Counted from the stretch's first letter, positions 1 through 12,292 are shown. The stretch is 64,000 nt of DNA from Bryoerythrophyllum caledonicum (GCA_963971425.1 OZ020518.1:30324770-30388769); one strand, 5' to 3'. The notes: generated by a model from the sequence alone, not told the origin. Program-made: numbers and translations.

Positions 1-229
1 CCCGTTTCAAACTTTGAACCTCAATAACTTTAATTTCATGTATTTGTTTCAAGAAATTTTCCCCCCACGAAGCTATTACTTAAATACATCTATGATAAAA
101 ATTGCAAAAAATCATGATCTAAATTGACATAGATGTAAGCTACCCAAAATCACTAGAAGCCTACCTTGGTACTGTTTGCATATAGAGGTTAAGAAATATT
201 TTTTTATGTATTAGGGTATTTTTTACTAT
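1..229. other. AT-rich sequence, nothing recognised
   Basis: Low-complexity AT-rich DNA with no open frame, RNA gene or repeat that I recognise. Confidence 0.5.
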
Positions 230-610
230 GAGAATTTTACCGTTGGTCATATGAAAAGAATCAGTCAACTTTACAAATATGCAATGATTGGAAAATAGGC
301 ACCTTGGTACCAAAGTGCCCATATGGAGCACTATTCATACTTGTAGTTGCGTTTTTTCACAGAAAAGAAATCCTACCATTTTTCACACAAAAGAAATTAG
401 TGAACTTTACAAATATTCAATTAAGGGAAAATAGACACTTTGATACCAAAGTGCCTATATGGAGCACTGTTCATTATTGTAATTGCGTTTTTTCACCCAA
501 AAAAAATCCTACTATATTTCACACAAATGAAATCAATGAACTTTATAAATATTCAATGAGGGGAAATGGCACCTCGGTACCAAAGTATCCATTTGGCACT
601 CCAAACTTCT
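230..610. repeat. Tandem array of ~135-bp units
   Basis: Three units share the order: ACTTTAYAAATATKCAAT, a short A-rich stretch, GGTACCAAAGTGCC or a variant, then TGGAGCACT and TTTTTTCAC blocks. The CCAAAG anchor falls at 310, 446 and 580, giving periods of 136 and 134. An open frame of about 100 residues runs through the units, but it starts at TTG and repeats itself, so I read it as a by-product of the array. The units belong to the GGTACC-palindrome group also seen downstream and at 10.1 kb. Confidence 0.7.
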
Positions 611-920
611 AATAAAATTCTTGCCTCTACTACAAATAAACATAATTTTTGTGAGGGGAAAAAATGGCACCTTGGTAACAAAGTGAAAATTAGTACTAAA
701 GAGCAGTTCCATTGGGCATTTTTTTTGGTTTTTCCTCCATGTCCTTTGATTCTTGAATCTACATTTTAGTGGTTGTTCTTTCGAGCCTTCTTAGAATTGA
801 GAAGCAGTCTCCATTGTGTTTCTTTTGGGTTTTTCCTCCATGCCATTCTTAGTTTCCTGAACTCTGCACTTTACTGGTTGTATCTTATGAGCCTCACTGT
901 ACCAAGGAGTTGTCCCCATT
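611..920. other. Decayed repeat sequence without genes
   Basis: T-rich sequence with two partial copies of a block containing TTTTTCCTCCATG (near 730 and 830) and degenerate GGTACC-type palindromes. No coding signal. Confidence 0.4.
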
Positions 921-1950
921 GGCGCCAATGAGCCTATTTAGGTCCTCGCTTTTAAGTGCATAAAGCAAGATATGAACTCACACTCAAGTAAAGAGCAAAA
1001 AACCGAGAGCCCATATAACGGCTTCTCGATGCCAAGAAGCCTATTTAGGTTGCACATGAAGAGTGCAAAAATATTATTTTGGCTAGTCATGAAGTGAAGA
1101 ATAAAAAACAAATAGCCCAAGGAACCGCACCTCGGTACCCATGTACCTATTTAGGTTGCACTTGAAAAGTGCAAAACCATGATTTGGGCAAGAAGCAAAG
1201 TAGAGAATAAAAACAAAATAGCCCACAAAATCGCTCCTTGGTACTGAGGAGCCTATTTCTATAGCAGCTAGAGAGCCTGAACTAAAAAATGTGCAAGATT
1301 TAAATAGAAAACATGAAAAAAGCCCAAAAAACCGCATTTAAGTCTAAAACATTGAAAATACACACTATAGAACCGCACCTTGGTGCTGAGGAGTCTATTA
1401 GCCTACGTCCAATAGAATGCAAAACTTAGAAAGAAGCAATCCACTTGAGAGGATATATTAGGTTCTGAGAAAAACATGAGGAAAGAACAAAAAAAGAATT
1501 CTATGGAGACTTCTCCTCAGTGCCGAGGAGGCTTATATGATACAACGACCAAAGTGTAGATATTAGGATCCTAAGAAAGACATGAAGAAAAAACCAAAGA
1601 AAATGACCATGGATAATGTTCCTTGGTATCAAGGAGGCTTGTAAGATACGACAAATAAAGTGTAGAGTTTGGAAACCTAAGAAAGGCATAGAGGGAGAAC
1701 AAAAACAAACTCCTTGGGGACTACTCTTCCGTACCGAGGAGCCTCATGAAGATCAACGAATAAAACGTAGATTCAAATTTTTTAAAAGGATGTGATGACT
1801 CAGTTAAGGCGTATTGGAACTTCTCCTTGGTACCAAAAAGCTCATGGAGAACAATTAGAAAAATGTAGATTACAGATTCTAAGAAGATCATTAAGTAATA
1901 GTCCTTAAAATATAGTCGAAGGAACCATACTTAACCCTTCATTTCAACGT
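921..1950. repeat. Decaying array of ~106-bp units with GGTACC palindromes
   Basis: The block CCTATTTAGGT recurs near 935, 1042 and 1148, with weaker relatives near 1252, 1395, 1532 and 1645. Each is preceded by a version of CTCCTYGGTACYGAGGAG and followed by a GTGCAAAA block. Periodicity is clearest (~106 bp) on the left and loosens rightward. Minus-strand open frames (for example 1083-1337) follow the repeat and do not look like genes. Confidence 0.6.
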
Positions 1951-2240
1951 AGAAATTTCAATGTCCAATATTACAAAAACTTTGAGAGTACGTAATGGGC
2001 ACTTCGGTACCAAGGTGCCATTTTCCCCCTCACTCAAATTATGTAAAGTTGTAGTGGAAGCAAGAATTTTACTGTCAAAGTTACATAAAAGTTTGGAGTG
2101 CCAAATGGACACTTTGGTACCGAGGTGCCATTTTCCCCCTCATTCAAATTATGTAAAGTTGTAGTGGAAGCAAGAATTTTAGTGTTTAAAATTACATAAA
2201 AGTTTGGAGTGCCAAATGGGCAATTTGGATAACCTCTTGA
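1951..2240. repeat. 110-bp tandem repeat with GGTACC palindrome
   Basis: Two full units and a partial third. GGTACC lies at 2006 and 2116, and the decayed counterpart GGATAAC at 2226, exactly 110 bp apart. Each unit reads: palindrome, CCATTTTCCCCCTCA, ATGTAAAGTTGTAGTGGAAG, AAGAATTTTA, TTACATAAAAGTTTGGAGTG. The same unit is present in the same orientation at 10051-10380. Confidence 0.75.
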
Positions 2241-2650
2241 GGAGGATTTTTCTTAGTAGGGGACAATTTTTTTTATAATTTTTTTTAAAAAAAAAATTGG
2301 TATTTTTTTTTGGTTTCCCTTGGTTTCACCCTCAGGGTGCTCCTCGGTACCGAGGTGCCCCCCCCCTGGTTTTTTTTTTATTATTTTTAAAAAAATTAAT
2401 TTTTTTTTATCATAATTATTATTTTTTGTGTTTGTTTTTTTGTTGGTTTCACCCTCAAGGCGCTCTTTGGAACCGAGGTGCCCCTCGGCTGGTTTTCTTT
2501 TTTAAAATTTAAATTTTTTTTAAAAATAATTTAATTTTTTTTTTAAAATTATTGTTATTATTTTTATTTATTTTTTGTGTTTTAAAAAAAAATGATTTCG
2601 CCCTCAAGGCACTCCTTGGTATAGAGGTGCCCCTCGGCAGGTATTTAAAA
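2241..2650. repeat. T-tract segments with GGTACC-type palindromes
   Basis: Three segments, each a long poly-T/A stretch followed by a CCCTCARGGNGCTCC block and a palindrome (GGTACCGAGGTGCC near 2346, variants near 2470 and 2617), then CCCTCGGC. One segment recurs at 10440-10525. Confidence 0.6.
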
Positions 2651-3140
2651 AATCTTCAAACTCCAATAGTGAGAGATCAATATCAGCGATATGTCAGAAG
2701 CCGTTTCTATTCTGAAGATGTTGTGTCAATTAATGTCAAGTCGCCGGTTTGTTTTCAACTTTGTTTGTCTTGGCTTCTTCTCTCTTCATATAAGTAGAGT
2801 TTTGGGTCCATCAGCACCACTTTAAAGAAAATGGCAAATTAAAAACTGAAGTGTTTCCAAGACATTTTTTAGTGAAAGAACTTCAGGTTTTTTTCTCAAC
2901 CCAAGTGATTTCATGTTTTTCCAATGAAAATCGAATCACTTATGAATTTTCAAAGTGTGTTGCCACTTTAACATATTTCTACCACTAGGTACCCCATTAG
3001 CTCCGACCAAAAGTCAAAGGTCTTGACTAGAGAGCTACTATAGACCGCCAATATCAGTGTTGAAATCACATGAAGAAATTATTGTATTCTATGTAGTTGC
3101 TTCGCTCTGGGTGAGACTAAAAAACTTTTACTAATATTTT
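2651..3140. other. No gene or repeat recognised
   Basis: Unremarkable AT-rich sequence. A small open frame on the plus strand ends here but has no recognisable product. Confidence 0.4.
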
Positions 3141-3450
3141 ATAAGTTGTTACAATTTTTTTAACTATAAGCTGTGCAATCATTCATCTACACTCATCTAT
3201 CTACATTCATCCAAATATCCTCCAAACAATTTATTTCCGGATTTTTTTAATCCAATTTCTCCCATTTTGTACTTTTTTCATACCACGGAAATAGGTCACA
3301 ATGTAAAATTGTTTCTTGAATTCACCCTGAATATGTGGTTATAGGGTGCCCACCTAGAAGAAAAAAATTGTTTACTGCTCACTGCTCACCGCTCATTGCT
3401 CACTACTCATTGCTCACTGCTCACTACTCACATTCTAGCATTCCTGAGTG
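3141..3450. repeat. Dispersed repeat, direct copy of 10566-10890
   Basis: Shares with 10566-10890 the sequence order: T-tract, TAACTAYAAGCTGNGNAATC, ATTCATCTA/ACATTCATC microsatellite, CCAAATATCCTNCAAAC, TACCACGGAAATAGGTCACA, then a run of CTCACTGCTCACCG-type short repeats ending in CACATTCTAGCATTCCTG. Because the 110-bp arrays precede it at both loci, the whole 1.95-3.45 kb block looks duplicated at 10.05-10.89 kb. Confidence 0.75.
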
Positions 3451-3454
3451 TTCG

Positions 3455-3575
3455 TGTAATGTGTGTGCAAATCTAAACATAAATTTCACAACCTGATTCC
3501 TCATGGATTTCATGGAAATTGAGTTTTAACACATCCAGAGTCCCATTCTGGGTCTTGTAGGCACTGAAGGGTTAA
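3455..3575 (+). mobile_element. TTAA-2 element, right-end fragment
   Basis: Matches the right end of the complete TTAA-2 element at 13924-14724: GTGTTYGTGTAATG, CTCATGGATTTCATG, AAATTGAGTT and a terminus GGCACTGAAGGG followed by TTAA (3572-3575). The left part is missing or too decayed to see. Confidence 0.65.
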
Positions 3576-5259
3576 CATACTTTGCTTCAAAATTTTATAG
3601 AATTTTGCTGAAGCTTTCAAAGAATCTAATTCCAAGTTACATAACTTCTTCAAAGATTTGCATTCTTAATTTCACTCCATGTTGGTGCACTCCCAAGTTG
3701 ATTAGTTCTCGTATATTGTCATATTTAGATGTTTTACCTTAGCAAGACCATTTTCTAGGTCATGTTCAATTTTTTTACATCACTAGCAATGTAAACGGAT
3801 TGAAATAGCAAATGTCATAATATTTAGGAATATCTTAAAAAGCCTCAATCTTTGATGTTACATCAAAATTTAACTTTGAGTGTGAAGTACATATTCTATT
3901 CCAAATAGATTTTATGTAAAATCCAAATAAATTGATGTTTGAAGGTGATTACTTTTAGATAAAATACGGTAAAAATTAGAGATATTTGTAGTGTGGTTGA
4001 AAGTCTAATTGTTAATTTGATTAGTCATTAATGGTGTTTTAGGTCCTCTCAAATAGTATAATTTCACAATACTCAAGGCACTGTCAACATTTGTAGTAAC
4101 TTTGATGGTCCTTGAATAGTAAAATTTTCCATGTATTTGCCACTCATGGCCAAGATTGCCTACTACTTAAGATCTAAGTCTATTATTATCCGCAATCCAT
4201 ATACAATTTCAATAAGACGTTGATTTTCAGATCACTAAATTTTTACTCTTGGTATCCATTAGATATTCAATTTCTTGGTGATCTACATATATTAAATGTG
4301 GAAGAGCTTAGTGGTCTCTAAATTCTAGTTAGAGGTAGTTTTACTAACCTTTTAGAAGAAGAAAAGAGTTTGCATGTTGTTCCACATTTCTTCTTCTTGA
4401 GGATAGTACAGATATTTAGAGCTGATCAGGATTGATTTTAACTTCTAAAATACCACAAGCATGCTTTTGGACAAAGAACTTCAAAAACATTGTTCATAAT
4501 GCCCATGTAAAGAATTTATAGATAATGATCTCATTCCACTTCTAATTGTAGGGTCTTGCTATGTACTATTGGAAGAACATACCAAGTTTTTGTATATCAT
4601 TTTTACCATACGGATCGAAAGATATAGAAGTTAAATGGTCGTTTTGCACCTTCATTTTACAGGGTCAACACAATGAGTTTTTTTTTTATTGAAATGAAAT
4701 GTTTATACTATGCAAATTTTCCACTATTTACCATCATAATCCACATGATGTAAGGTACTTTTCTAAAATCATTAATTGGGTGTTCAAAATACAAGTTAAT
4801 CAAATGGATGGATTCATTGAGATTTGGACTACTACAATTTGCTTTGCTAAACCAATTCAGTTTTTAAGGTCTATAGCATATCTACAACAATCATGCAACA
4901 AAAAAGGATACAAAATCACACAACATACATTTAGTTGTTTTGTGATGTCAAATTTATATAAATTATAATTCAAACCGTGAACACAAGGATTTATAATTAA
5001 AAAATTGACATAGAAAAAAAATTTAAAAATAAAAGTAAAGAATCTCAAAATTTGTGCCTATTTATGTGAGAGAAGGAAAGCTTTTTCTTGCACGTCGTCT
5101 AGAAACCTTGGTGCTTCTTGGTGTGAATTATTTGCACTATTGAAAGTCAAAGTCTCAAAGCTAGCTATGTTGGCTAATTGTATAAAAAAAATCTTAGAGT
5201 TTTTTTGGTAACTTGGCAAACTGCCCAAACTACATGTCTTCCAACAAAAATTGTATTGA
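3576..5259. other. 1.7 kb AT-rich sequence, nothing recognised
   Basis: No convincing coding frame, RNA gene or internally repeated structure. The short frames at 4699-4968 (plus) and 4857-5048 (minus) overlap each other and have no recognisable product. Confidence 0.4.
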
Positions 5260-5329
5260 AAAAATTCTCGATTGGCATAACTTTTTCATCAAATGCCCAA
5301 TTCAAATAAAACTATACTAACACAAAGCT

Positions 5330-6123
5330 TTAACCCCTAAAGGACCCCGACCACTTTCGCTCTAAAACCAGTCCAAAACTGCCACTGCCAAAAAGAGACA
5401 TGAAAATCACATTTTAAAGTGAATTTCGGATTTTCAACCGTAAGATCTTAAAAAATACTTCTACATAAACATGCCACTAAATGTTGGTTGCAATCCACCG
5501 CACGGATTGATAGATTTTAGTGTTTAAACTCAAAACAATGGTTCATTTTCTTCCTTGCGTTGAGTAGATCAGCAGACTTTGACTTCACTTTGTATCAAAT
5601 TTTTTCATTGTACAGTACAAGGTCTAAATCTTTTACCATTGTCTTAAGCATGTTGTTATTTCCCGACACACCAATTTTAAGAAGTAAAAAAGGGGGGTAG
5701 CATATTCAAAACAAGTGTGCAAGGAGTGGAGGTTCAAAAATTGTCATTTCACATTTTATTTTTTTGTGAACTATGTATGTATTCTAATGATAATCCAAAC
5801 AGTCAATAAGAAGGTTTTCACCACATATTGTTGTTGGAAAAATAAAAAGTAAAAAATATGAAGATCTCAAGGATTTATGTAGAAAAGATGAAGTTTTTTT
5901 CCCCCGTTGCCTGATAATGTGCGAAAATGTTTGACTTGGAGTAAAATGCCTTTTTACACTAAAGACAAGAGTTTTTTTTTTAAATTTCCAAAGAAGGAAA
6001 TATTCTTTATATGTGTGAAAAATCTCAATGTCAATAGAAACTTTTGTCAAAAATTTTGGAGGTGCCCGGAGTCCTTACTTTTGGCTTTAAGTGGTACTAA
6101 CTTTCAAACCACAAATCCAAAAA

Positions 6124-6204
<81 letters not shown>

Positions 6205-6332
6205 CCACGAAGCTCTTATCAGATCCTATATTGAAAAAAAAAATCAATTAAAAAGGATTTTTTTTCGAATTGTAGGTACATGCCCAAAATCCAAAATGAC
6301 CCCGGGGCGACAATTGGTCCCTTAGGGGTTAA
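5330..6332 (+). mobile_element. TTAA-1 element copy A (piggyBac-like, non-autonomous)
   Basis: The left end is TTAA (5330-5333) then CCCCTAAAGGACC; the right end is GGTCCCTTAGGGG then TTAA (6329-6332), so the element proper is about 995 bp. CCC...GGG termini beside TTAA are the known signature of piggyBac-superfamily elements. The interior has no transposase, only a minus-strand frame (5784-6050) that recurs in other copies. It is nearly identical to copy B at 12472-13396, suggesting recent spread. A short piece of the same family in opposite orientation lies just upstream (about 5260-5329). An AT microsatellite has expanded inside this copy. Confidence 0.8.
6121..6202. repeat. (AAAAAT)n and (AT)n microsatellite
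   Basis: A run of AAAAAT units is followed from about 6153 by roughly 24 AT dinucleotides. It lies inside TTAA-1 copy A. The matching place in copy B (about 13250) is short, so the expansion happened after the copies separated. Confidence 0.9.
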
Positions 6333-7299
6333 GAAGTGATCATCTATAGTATAAACCTCAAGGAGAATTGTTGAAAAATTGACACCACATGAACCCACCC
6401 AAGTTCTATAAAGCTTGTGTTTAGACATTTGGCCATTTAGGGGTTAGTAATAACTTTTTTTTTTTTAAAAACTAATGCAAGTGTCATAGGTTTCACTATG
6501 CCATTGATATGACTGATCATGTGTAAAATGCAAACTTGCATTTGGTGTTTAAAACTTTATTATGTATTAATTCTATATTTAGTAAAGCGTTTGTGTAGTA
6601 AATGCAAGTTGATACACCCTCAGAATTCAATCATACCCTCACTTTTGGAGACAAACAAATTTTTGACTTTTATAGTTTTATTATGTCTACCATAAAGACC
6701 TTAAAATGATGACTACAATTTTTGGTATTAGGAGAACAAATCATAATAAATAAATATTTCATTCTTGAAATATCAAATCTTAAATTTTAGCAACAACAAA
6801 ATTGACAAATATGTGAAAGAATTTAAATCATTTCCTGGCTCCAAATTATGAGATATATCAACTTAATCCCTAAATTTCCTTGATAATTTTGCACCAAAAA
6901 CAATTCAAAACTATTATTTCCACTAGGGTTGGTACCCATCCTCCCGACGGGGAGAGCAGAGGGTGGTGTGTTAAATTTACCCTAGTTTAAATCCACTCCA
7001 AAAATAAAGTACTTTTGCTTTACATTTGCATTTTGATCGATCCTTTGTGCACATAAGTATCACTTGCCTAATATAGGAGGAGAAAACTCTTCACATCAAG
7101 AGGTCAAAATCAAGAGTCATTAGGTTACTACCTAATATCAAGAGTCAAGAAGAGTGCATCACCGTGCCTCACCTTTCACATCAAGAGGTCAAAATCAAGA
7201 AAGAGAGGTCACGTGACCAGGAGCGGCGGATAGATATATTGACGCCTATTATATTGGTAGATGCAATGAGTAAGGAAAGAAGAAAAAAATTGGATTTAT
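6333..7299. other. Intergenic; small direct repeat, degenerate TTAA-1 terminus
   Basis: TGGCCATTTAGGGGTTAG near 6431-6448 resembles a TTAA-1 right end with a mutated TTAA. A 25-bp direct repeat beginning TCACATCAAGAGGTCAAAAT lies at 7091-7115 and 7176-7200. No genes seen. Confidence 0.5.
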
Positions 7300-8650
7300 A
7301 GTTTTTACCCGTATGATCTCATTTGAACCTGGATAAATTACAAACACTTAAAATTTCAACAACTTTGACCGCACAAATTGTGAGATTATAGTGTTTGAAG
7401 TGGGGAAAATTTTATACCATCATGTTGATCACAATATTAACTCCTGTACACCAATTTTTAGAGTTAGAGAAGGGGTGTAGCATATTGAGAAAAATTGTGC
7501 AAGGAGCGGAGGTTCAAAAAGTGCCAATTCACGTTTTAATTTTTTGGAAACAAAATATGTTTTAGAACAATAATCCATGCGGTTGATAAGAAGTTTTACA
7601 CCACATCTCATGATAGGAGAAATAAAAAAGAGAATACCGTACGACTGGTCACTTTCGGCACTTGGGTTCGAACGATTTATTATTTTTTTTCACACACTTG
7701 TTCAGCACCTGTTCGGGAATATTTTAGAATTCGGCATTTCATCCACTGAATTTTGCAGCTTTTCGGCAGCTTGATCTTGAAATTACAGGTAGGTGGTGAA
7801 AAGTCATGTGCACATTTGCTAAACTTGGAGGCTGACCCTTAAACGGCAATCGAGAACCTTATACACATGACTTATTTTACTCTGTAGAATTCAATAAAAG
7901 TACTAATGATTATTAAGACTTACACCTTCGGATTCAAAATTCTTCAACAAACATCTTTCATTTGGAAGTAATTTCATTATCTCAACCTTATCATGTTCAA
8001 ATACAACATTATAGATGTAAAATACTATAGCCACCAACGGCACCTTCTTACGTTTAAAGGTTAATCTTTGGTTTCCTAGCTTTGAAGCAAAAATGTAGTC
8101 AATGAGGCTTGGGTGTGTTTAGTCAATGATATTTAGACAAGGACTTAGGTCATATGGATGTTCACTTCCGCTTTCATGTTTTTAAAGATAATTTTCAATT
8201 GTACTCATTTTCATTTTTATGATTCCGTTGGTTGTTTTTTATTACATGAATAAAGAATTTTATTCTATTTCAACAACTCCAGCTATAATTTTCACATATC
8301 CATACAATTGTGAGTTGAAATTATTTTTATTTATTTTAGACAACTCTCTTAAAATTTCCAAATTTTGGACAAACCCCCATTTTGAATTAATTATGTACAG
8401 AAGCAACCATGGCGTAGGGTAATATGAAGATCTCAAAGTTTTATGTGGATAAGAAGATTTTTTTTTGGTTCCTTGGCCAACAATGGTGATTATGTGTGAA
8501 ATCTTTGACTTTGGATAATAGGCATTTTTTTCTATTTAGATAAGAATCGTTTTTTGACAATATGAAAGGAAATAGTAGGACTTGCTAGTTTTGAAAATCT
8601 CAAATTTGCTAGAGTGTCCCAGCAAAAGTTTAATGAGTTGTCCGACGTTA
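7300..8650 (+). mobile_element. TTAA-1 element copy N, decayed and split
   Basis: 7300-7634 and 8422-8650 match consecutive parts of copy A: the CCAATTTTTAGAG, TGTGCAAGGAG, GATAATCCA-type and ATGAAGATCTCAA blocks in order. The two parts are separated by a 787-bp insertion with its own terminal inverted repeat. Neither outer TTAA end is preserved. Confidence 0.65.
7635..8421. mobile_element. 787-bp insertion with TACC...GGTA inverted ends
   Basis: The left end reads TACCGTACGACTGG and the reverse complement of the right end TACCCTACGCCATGG, an imperfect inverted repeat of about 14 bp. It exactly interrupts TTAA-1 copy N, whose sequence resumes at 8422. If the target duplication is TA, the element proper is 7637-8419. 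It carries no transposase frame, and I cannot assign the superfamily. Confidence 0.5.
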
Positions 8651-9480
8651 ATGAGTCTATGCCGAACTAAAAAAACTCACCATCAAAGTTGTTCCATATA
8701 CGTTTTATTTATAGAAAATAAAAGTATGATCGAGATGAACGTTGTAAAATCAAAACTTTGTTTAAGATAGTGTTAAATGCCCCTACAGAATTTCAAATTA
8801 AAATGAAAATTGCCCATTACATGATCAAATATTTTTAATTTTGTAATGTCTAAACAATACCATCCAAAATGTTACTGTAGATTGTCTTGGCCCAGAAAAG
8901 CTTCAGAATTTAACCACCACATTTGTTCCCTAAAATGTATTCAATGCACTAAGTAAGTTTTCTGAATTAAGTAGTTTCCTAAGGTAGAGGCATCCAATTC
9001 CAATCACTTAAGCCAGTTCGGGACTGAAATGACATTGTATCTCCAAAACATTCATGTAGAAAGATGTGGAATCAACGACGCTAGAATGTGAGCAGTGAGC
9101 AGTGAGCATAAAAATGGACAGGAATATCCTAATTATAAGATAAGAATTAACTATAAATGATATTTGGAATTTTCTAAAAAAAGTATTTTTTGCAGCCTAT
9201 TACCGTGGTTTACAAATGTCTTCAGTGATTTTTCACTTACAAATGGGCTATGAAATTGCTTCACATGAAAATAAATGTTGAATTTTAGGGACAAACCTAA
9301 CCAAACTTTAATATGGAGTTGACTATTTCTAGTCATTAAATGGATGACTAAGTTTGGATGATATATTTCATGGATGAACATAATTATGGATGAATGAAGT
9401 TTAGGGTATCCATTGAAAATCTCATCTAGTTTTACGAAAATTTCTCTATGAGCGACATGAAATTTAATGGGAAACAAAAA
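8651..9480. other. Intergenic, nothing coding
   Basis: Contains a short antisense copy of the CTCACTGCTCA microsatellite (near 9085-9110, with CTAGAATGTGAG). The minus-strand frame at 9151-9477 is AT-rich with no recognisable domain. Confidence 0.4.
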
Positions 9481-10050
9481 CTATGTTAGTTTATAGTGCT
9501 TCATAATTCATGCTGCATAAAAAAATATACCTTTCAAGAGTGAAGATGAATCATTGAACTACAAGATTTTAAAGAAGTCAAAAGAGGTTCTTCTGTATCA
9601 AAGAGCCTACTAGGCCCATTTATTTCTTTTTTTTTTGTCTAATTTTTTTGGTTTTTTCCCCGTTCCCAACAACGGGTAAAACATGTTTCAAAAAAAAATT
9701 CCCAACAAATTCTACTATTTCTACAAGTGAAAATCGTCGAACTTCACAAGTTTTTTGTGAAGCCCATAAGGGTTCCACGGTACCAAGGAGCCATTTTGGC
9801 CCTCCAAAGTTTTGAGTAGTTTCAAAGTTAAACTATAAAAGAGGCAATAACTTACCATAATTACTATGACCAAAACAAAAAAGAACTTAGAGATTACTAT
9901 TGCGGAGTAGGAGTTGTACTTCATTGAAACTAAGACTTGGTGCATGAATATACTTGTCGTCCTCCAAGTTTGCGTTGCACAAGAATTTGTATACATAATA
10001 CAAGTGTTTGCAGTTCACCCACGCTTTGTGTTTGCCTAATGCTCCACTGC
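9481..10050. other. Intergenic with one GGTACC palindrome copy
   Basis: A CCACGGTACCAAGGAGCC palindrome at about 9775-9793 sits beside AAGCCCATAAGGG, related to the arrays at 0.2-2.6 kb. No genes seen. Confidence 0.4.
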
Positions 10051-10560
10051 GATGAAGATTATAGTTGAAGCAAGAATTTTAGTGTTCAAAATTACATAAA
10101 ATTTTGGAGTGTCAAATGGGCACTTTGGTACCGAGGTGCCATTTTTCTCCTCACTCAAATTGTGTAAAGTTATAGTGGAAGCAAGAATTTTAGTGTTATA
10201 AATTACATAAAAGTTTGGAGTGCCAAATGGGCACTTTGGTACCAAGGTGCCATTTTTCCCCTCACTCAAATTGTAGTAGAAGCAAGAATTGTAAAATTAT
10301 GTAAAATTGTAGTGGAAGCAAGAATTTTTGTATACAAATTTACGGAGAAGTTTGGAGTGCCAAATGGGCAATTTGGATAACCCCTTAAGGAGAATTTTTC
10401 TTAATGGGCGACAACTTTTAAATAAAAATTTTAATATATTTTTTAAAAATTTTGTATATATTTTTTGGTTTCCCTTGGTTTTGTCCTCAGGGCGCTCCTT
10501 GGTACCAAGGTGCCCCTCGGCACGTGGTGGTGATTTTTTTTAAATTTTTTTTAAATAATA
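10051..10560. repeat. Second array of 110-bp GGTACC-palindrome units
   Basis: GGTACC lies at 10127 and 10238 (111 bp apart), with the decayed GGATAA form at 10375. The unit is the same as at 1951-2240 and in the same orientation, and it is again followed by a T-rich segment with a GGTACCAAGGTGCCCCTCGG palindrome near 10500. Confidence 0.75.
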
Positions 10561-10890
10561 TTTTTGAAGTTGCTATATTTTTTTTAACTACAAGCTGAGA
10601 AATCATTCATCTACATTCATCTATCTACATTCATTCATCTATCTACATTCATTCATCTATCTACATTCATCCAAATATCCTACAAACAGTTTATCTATGG
10701 GTTTTTTAATCCAATTTTCTCCCATTTTGTACTTTTCTCATACCACGGAAATAGGTCACAATGTAAAATTGTTTCTTGTAAATCATCCCAAATCTGAGGT
10801 TACAGGGTGCCTAATTGAAAAAAATAAATTGCTTACGACTCACTGCTCACCGCTCATTGCTCACTGCTCACATTCTAGCATTCCTGGATG
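10561..10890. repeat. Dispersed repeat, direct copy of 3141-3450
   Basis: Same block order as at 3141-3450, including the ATTCATCTATCTAC microsatellite (longer here) and the CTCACTGCTCACCGCTCATT run. Confidence 0.75.
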
Positions 10891-11589
10891 TGGAATTAGG
10901 AATGAAACTCAACAAATATTTTTTCAAATTTAATCTCAAAGATTTGGAATTGATATCGAATTTAAAAGCCCATAAACCACCGAAGCCTATAATCAAACAG
11001 TAGAGTAGGTGAGATTTGGTGTCCTCCTTCGCCCAATGCCAATAAGTGAGAGTGAGTAAAAAGAGAGAAGACATGCCATAGATAACCAACTCATAAAGCT
11101 ACTCAATGTCGATTGGCCTTGTTTGACTTTTGAGGCAAGGCCACCAATGAAAGCTCAATTGAGGTGGAGCAACCCAAAATTGCACACTTAATGATCCATT
11201 GCCAATAATGACTTGAGTTTTCAAATTTTGAGTAATCTGTTATGGATTGCTTCATGCATCATTTCATGCATTTACCATTTTCATGCACCATTCCATGCAT
11301 ACTCTACTGGTTGGAATTGGGTGGCCGATCGGAATTGGGTGCCTCTACCTTAATTTGATTGAAGTTTTTGTTTTAGGTGTTCAAGTTTTTCAAATATATA
11401 CTCAACATCCCTTGATTTGAAATTAGTATAGATTATGAATTGAATATGTGGATTAAGCCATTTGTATATCGAGAAAATAGATATCTCAAAAGTAGGTGGA
11501 AATTTGGGTGCAAGTTTGATTAGGTACTAATGGTCTTTATATGGGAAGATCTTAATCTATCCATCAAGAATAATTGTTACAAAAATCTA
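10891..11589. other. Intergenic, nothing coding
   Basis: A cluster of TTTCATGCA/TTCCATGCA words lies at 11250-11302. No gene or element boundary recognised. Confidence 0.4.
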
Positions 11590-12292
11590 ACCGTAGGATC
11601 TTGTACTAGGATTGTATAAGTATATGTGGTAAAAAGATTGTTCAATTTGACCACAGAGATTGAAAGAAATCAGCCTTTGAAGTGAGACATAAACTCTTCT
11701 TGAGGTCATACTAAACACCTTCAACAAACTTTGACCACCTTTTATGGCAACTTTTTTAGTATGGTCTATGATTTTCTAATTTTAACATCAAAAAGATCAT
11801 GTTAGGCACATGTGCACAAATTTTAGAAGTAGAAGAAGGGTAGAAGATGTCCTAAAAAATCCTGCAATGCAACTATGTGTTGAGAATCAACAAAACACTT
11901 CAAGTTTTGCATATATCATATTATTCTCATATTTTTGAAATTACATCCATATGGTAGATGCAAAGATTTCTATTTCCTTTCAAAGAGGAGTTTTTAAAAC
12001 TTAAATGGATAAAAACTCGAATTTCTATAGAATTTAGAGTTAATTAATGTTTAGCTACACTATTTGTTACATGCCACACTAAACTACTGTACTGTATGTT
12101 TATGTTACCAAAAAAAAATTGTAACTTTCGACCTGTAAACTAGATTTCTACGAAAATTATGTCTATGTGAAGCTGATGAAAAGTTGCCCATCCAATAAAA
12201 AAATCTTAGAAAATCATGCCTAAATTTGAGAATGTGGTATCCTATACAAACTCAAAATGTCCCTCAAGGGGACATTGGGCCTTAGGGGTTAA
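11590..12292 (+). mobile_element. TTAA-1 element copy C, left end lost
   Basis: Aligns by eye with copy D (23536-24342) from ACCGTAGGATCTTGTACTAG to the right end GGGCCTTAGGGG followed by TTAA (12289-12292). The left terminus is missing, so it is a truncated copy of the same subfamily as D. Confidence 0.7.

Noticed and set aside
304..612. Possible small protein gene
   Set aside because: Starts at TTG and its translation repeats with the 135-bp array.
5784..6050. Recurrent minus-strand frame in TTAA-1 copies (also 12916-13167, with relatives at 7429 and 13580)
   Set aside because: It recurs because the DNA is repeated. It is AT-rich, short, open in only some copies and in differing lengths, and shows no DDE or DNA-binding motif.
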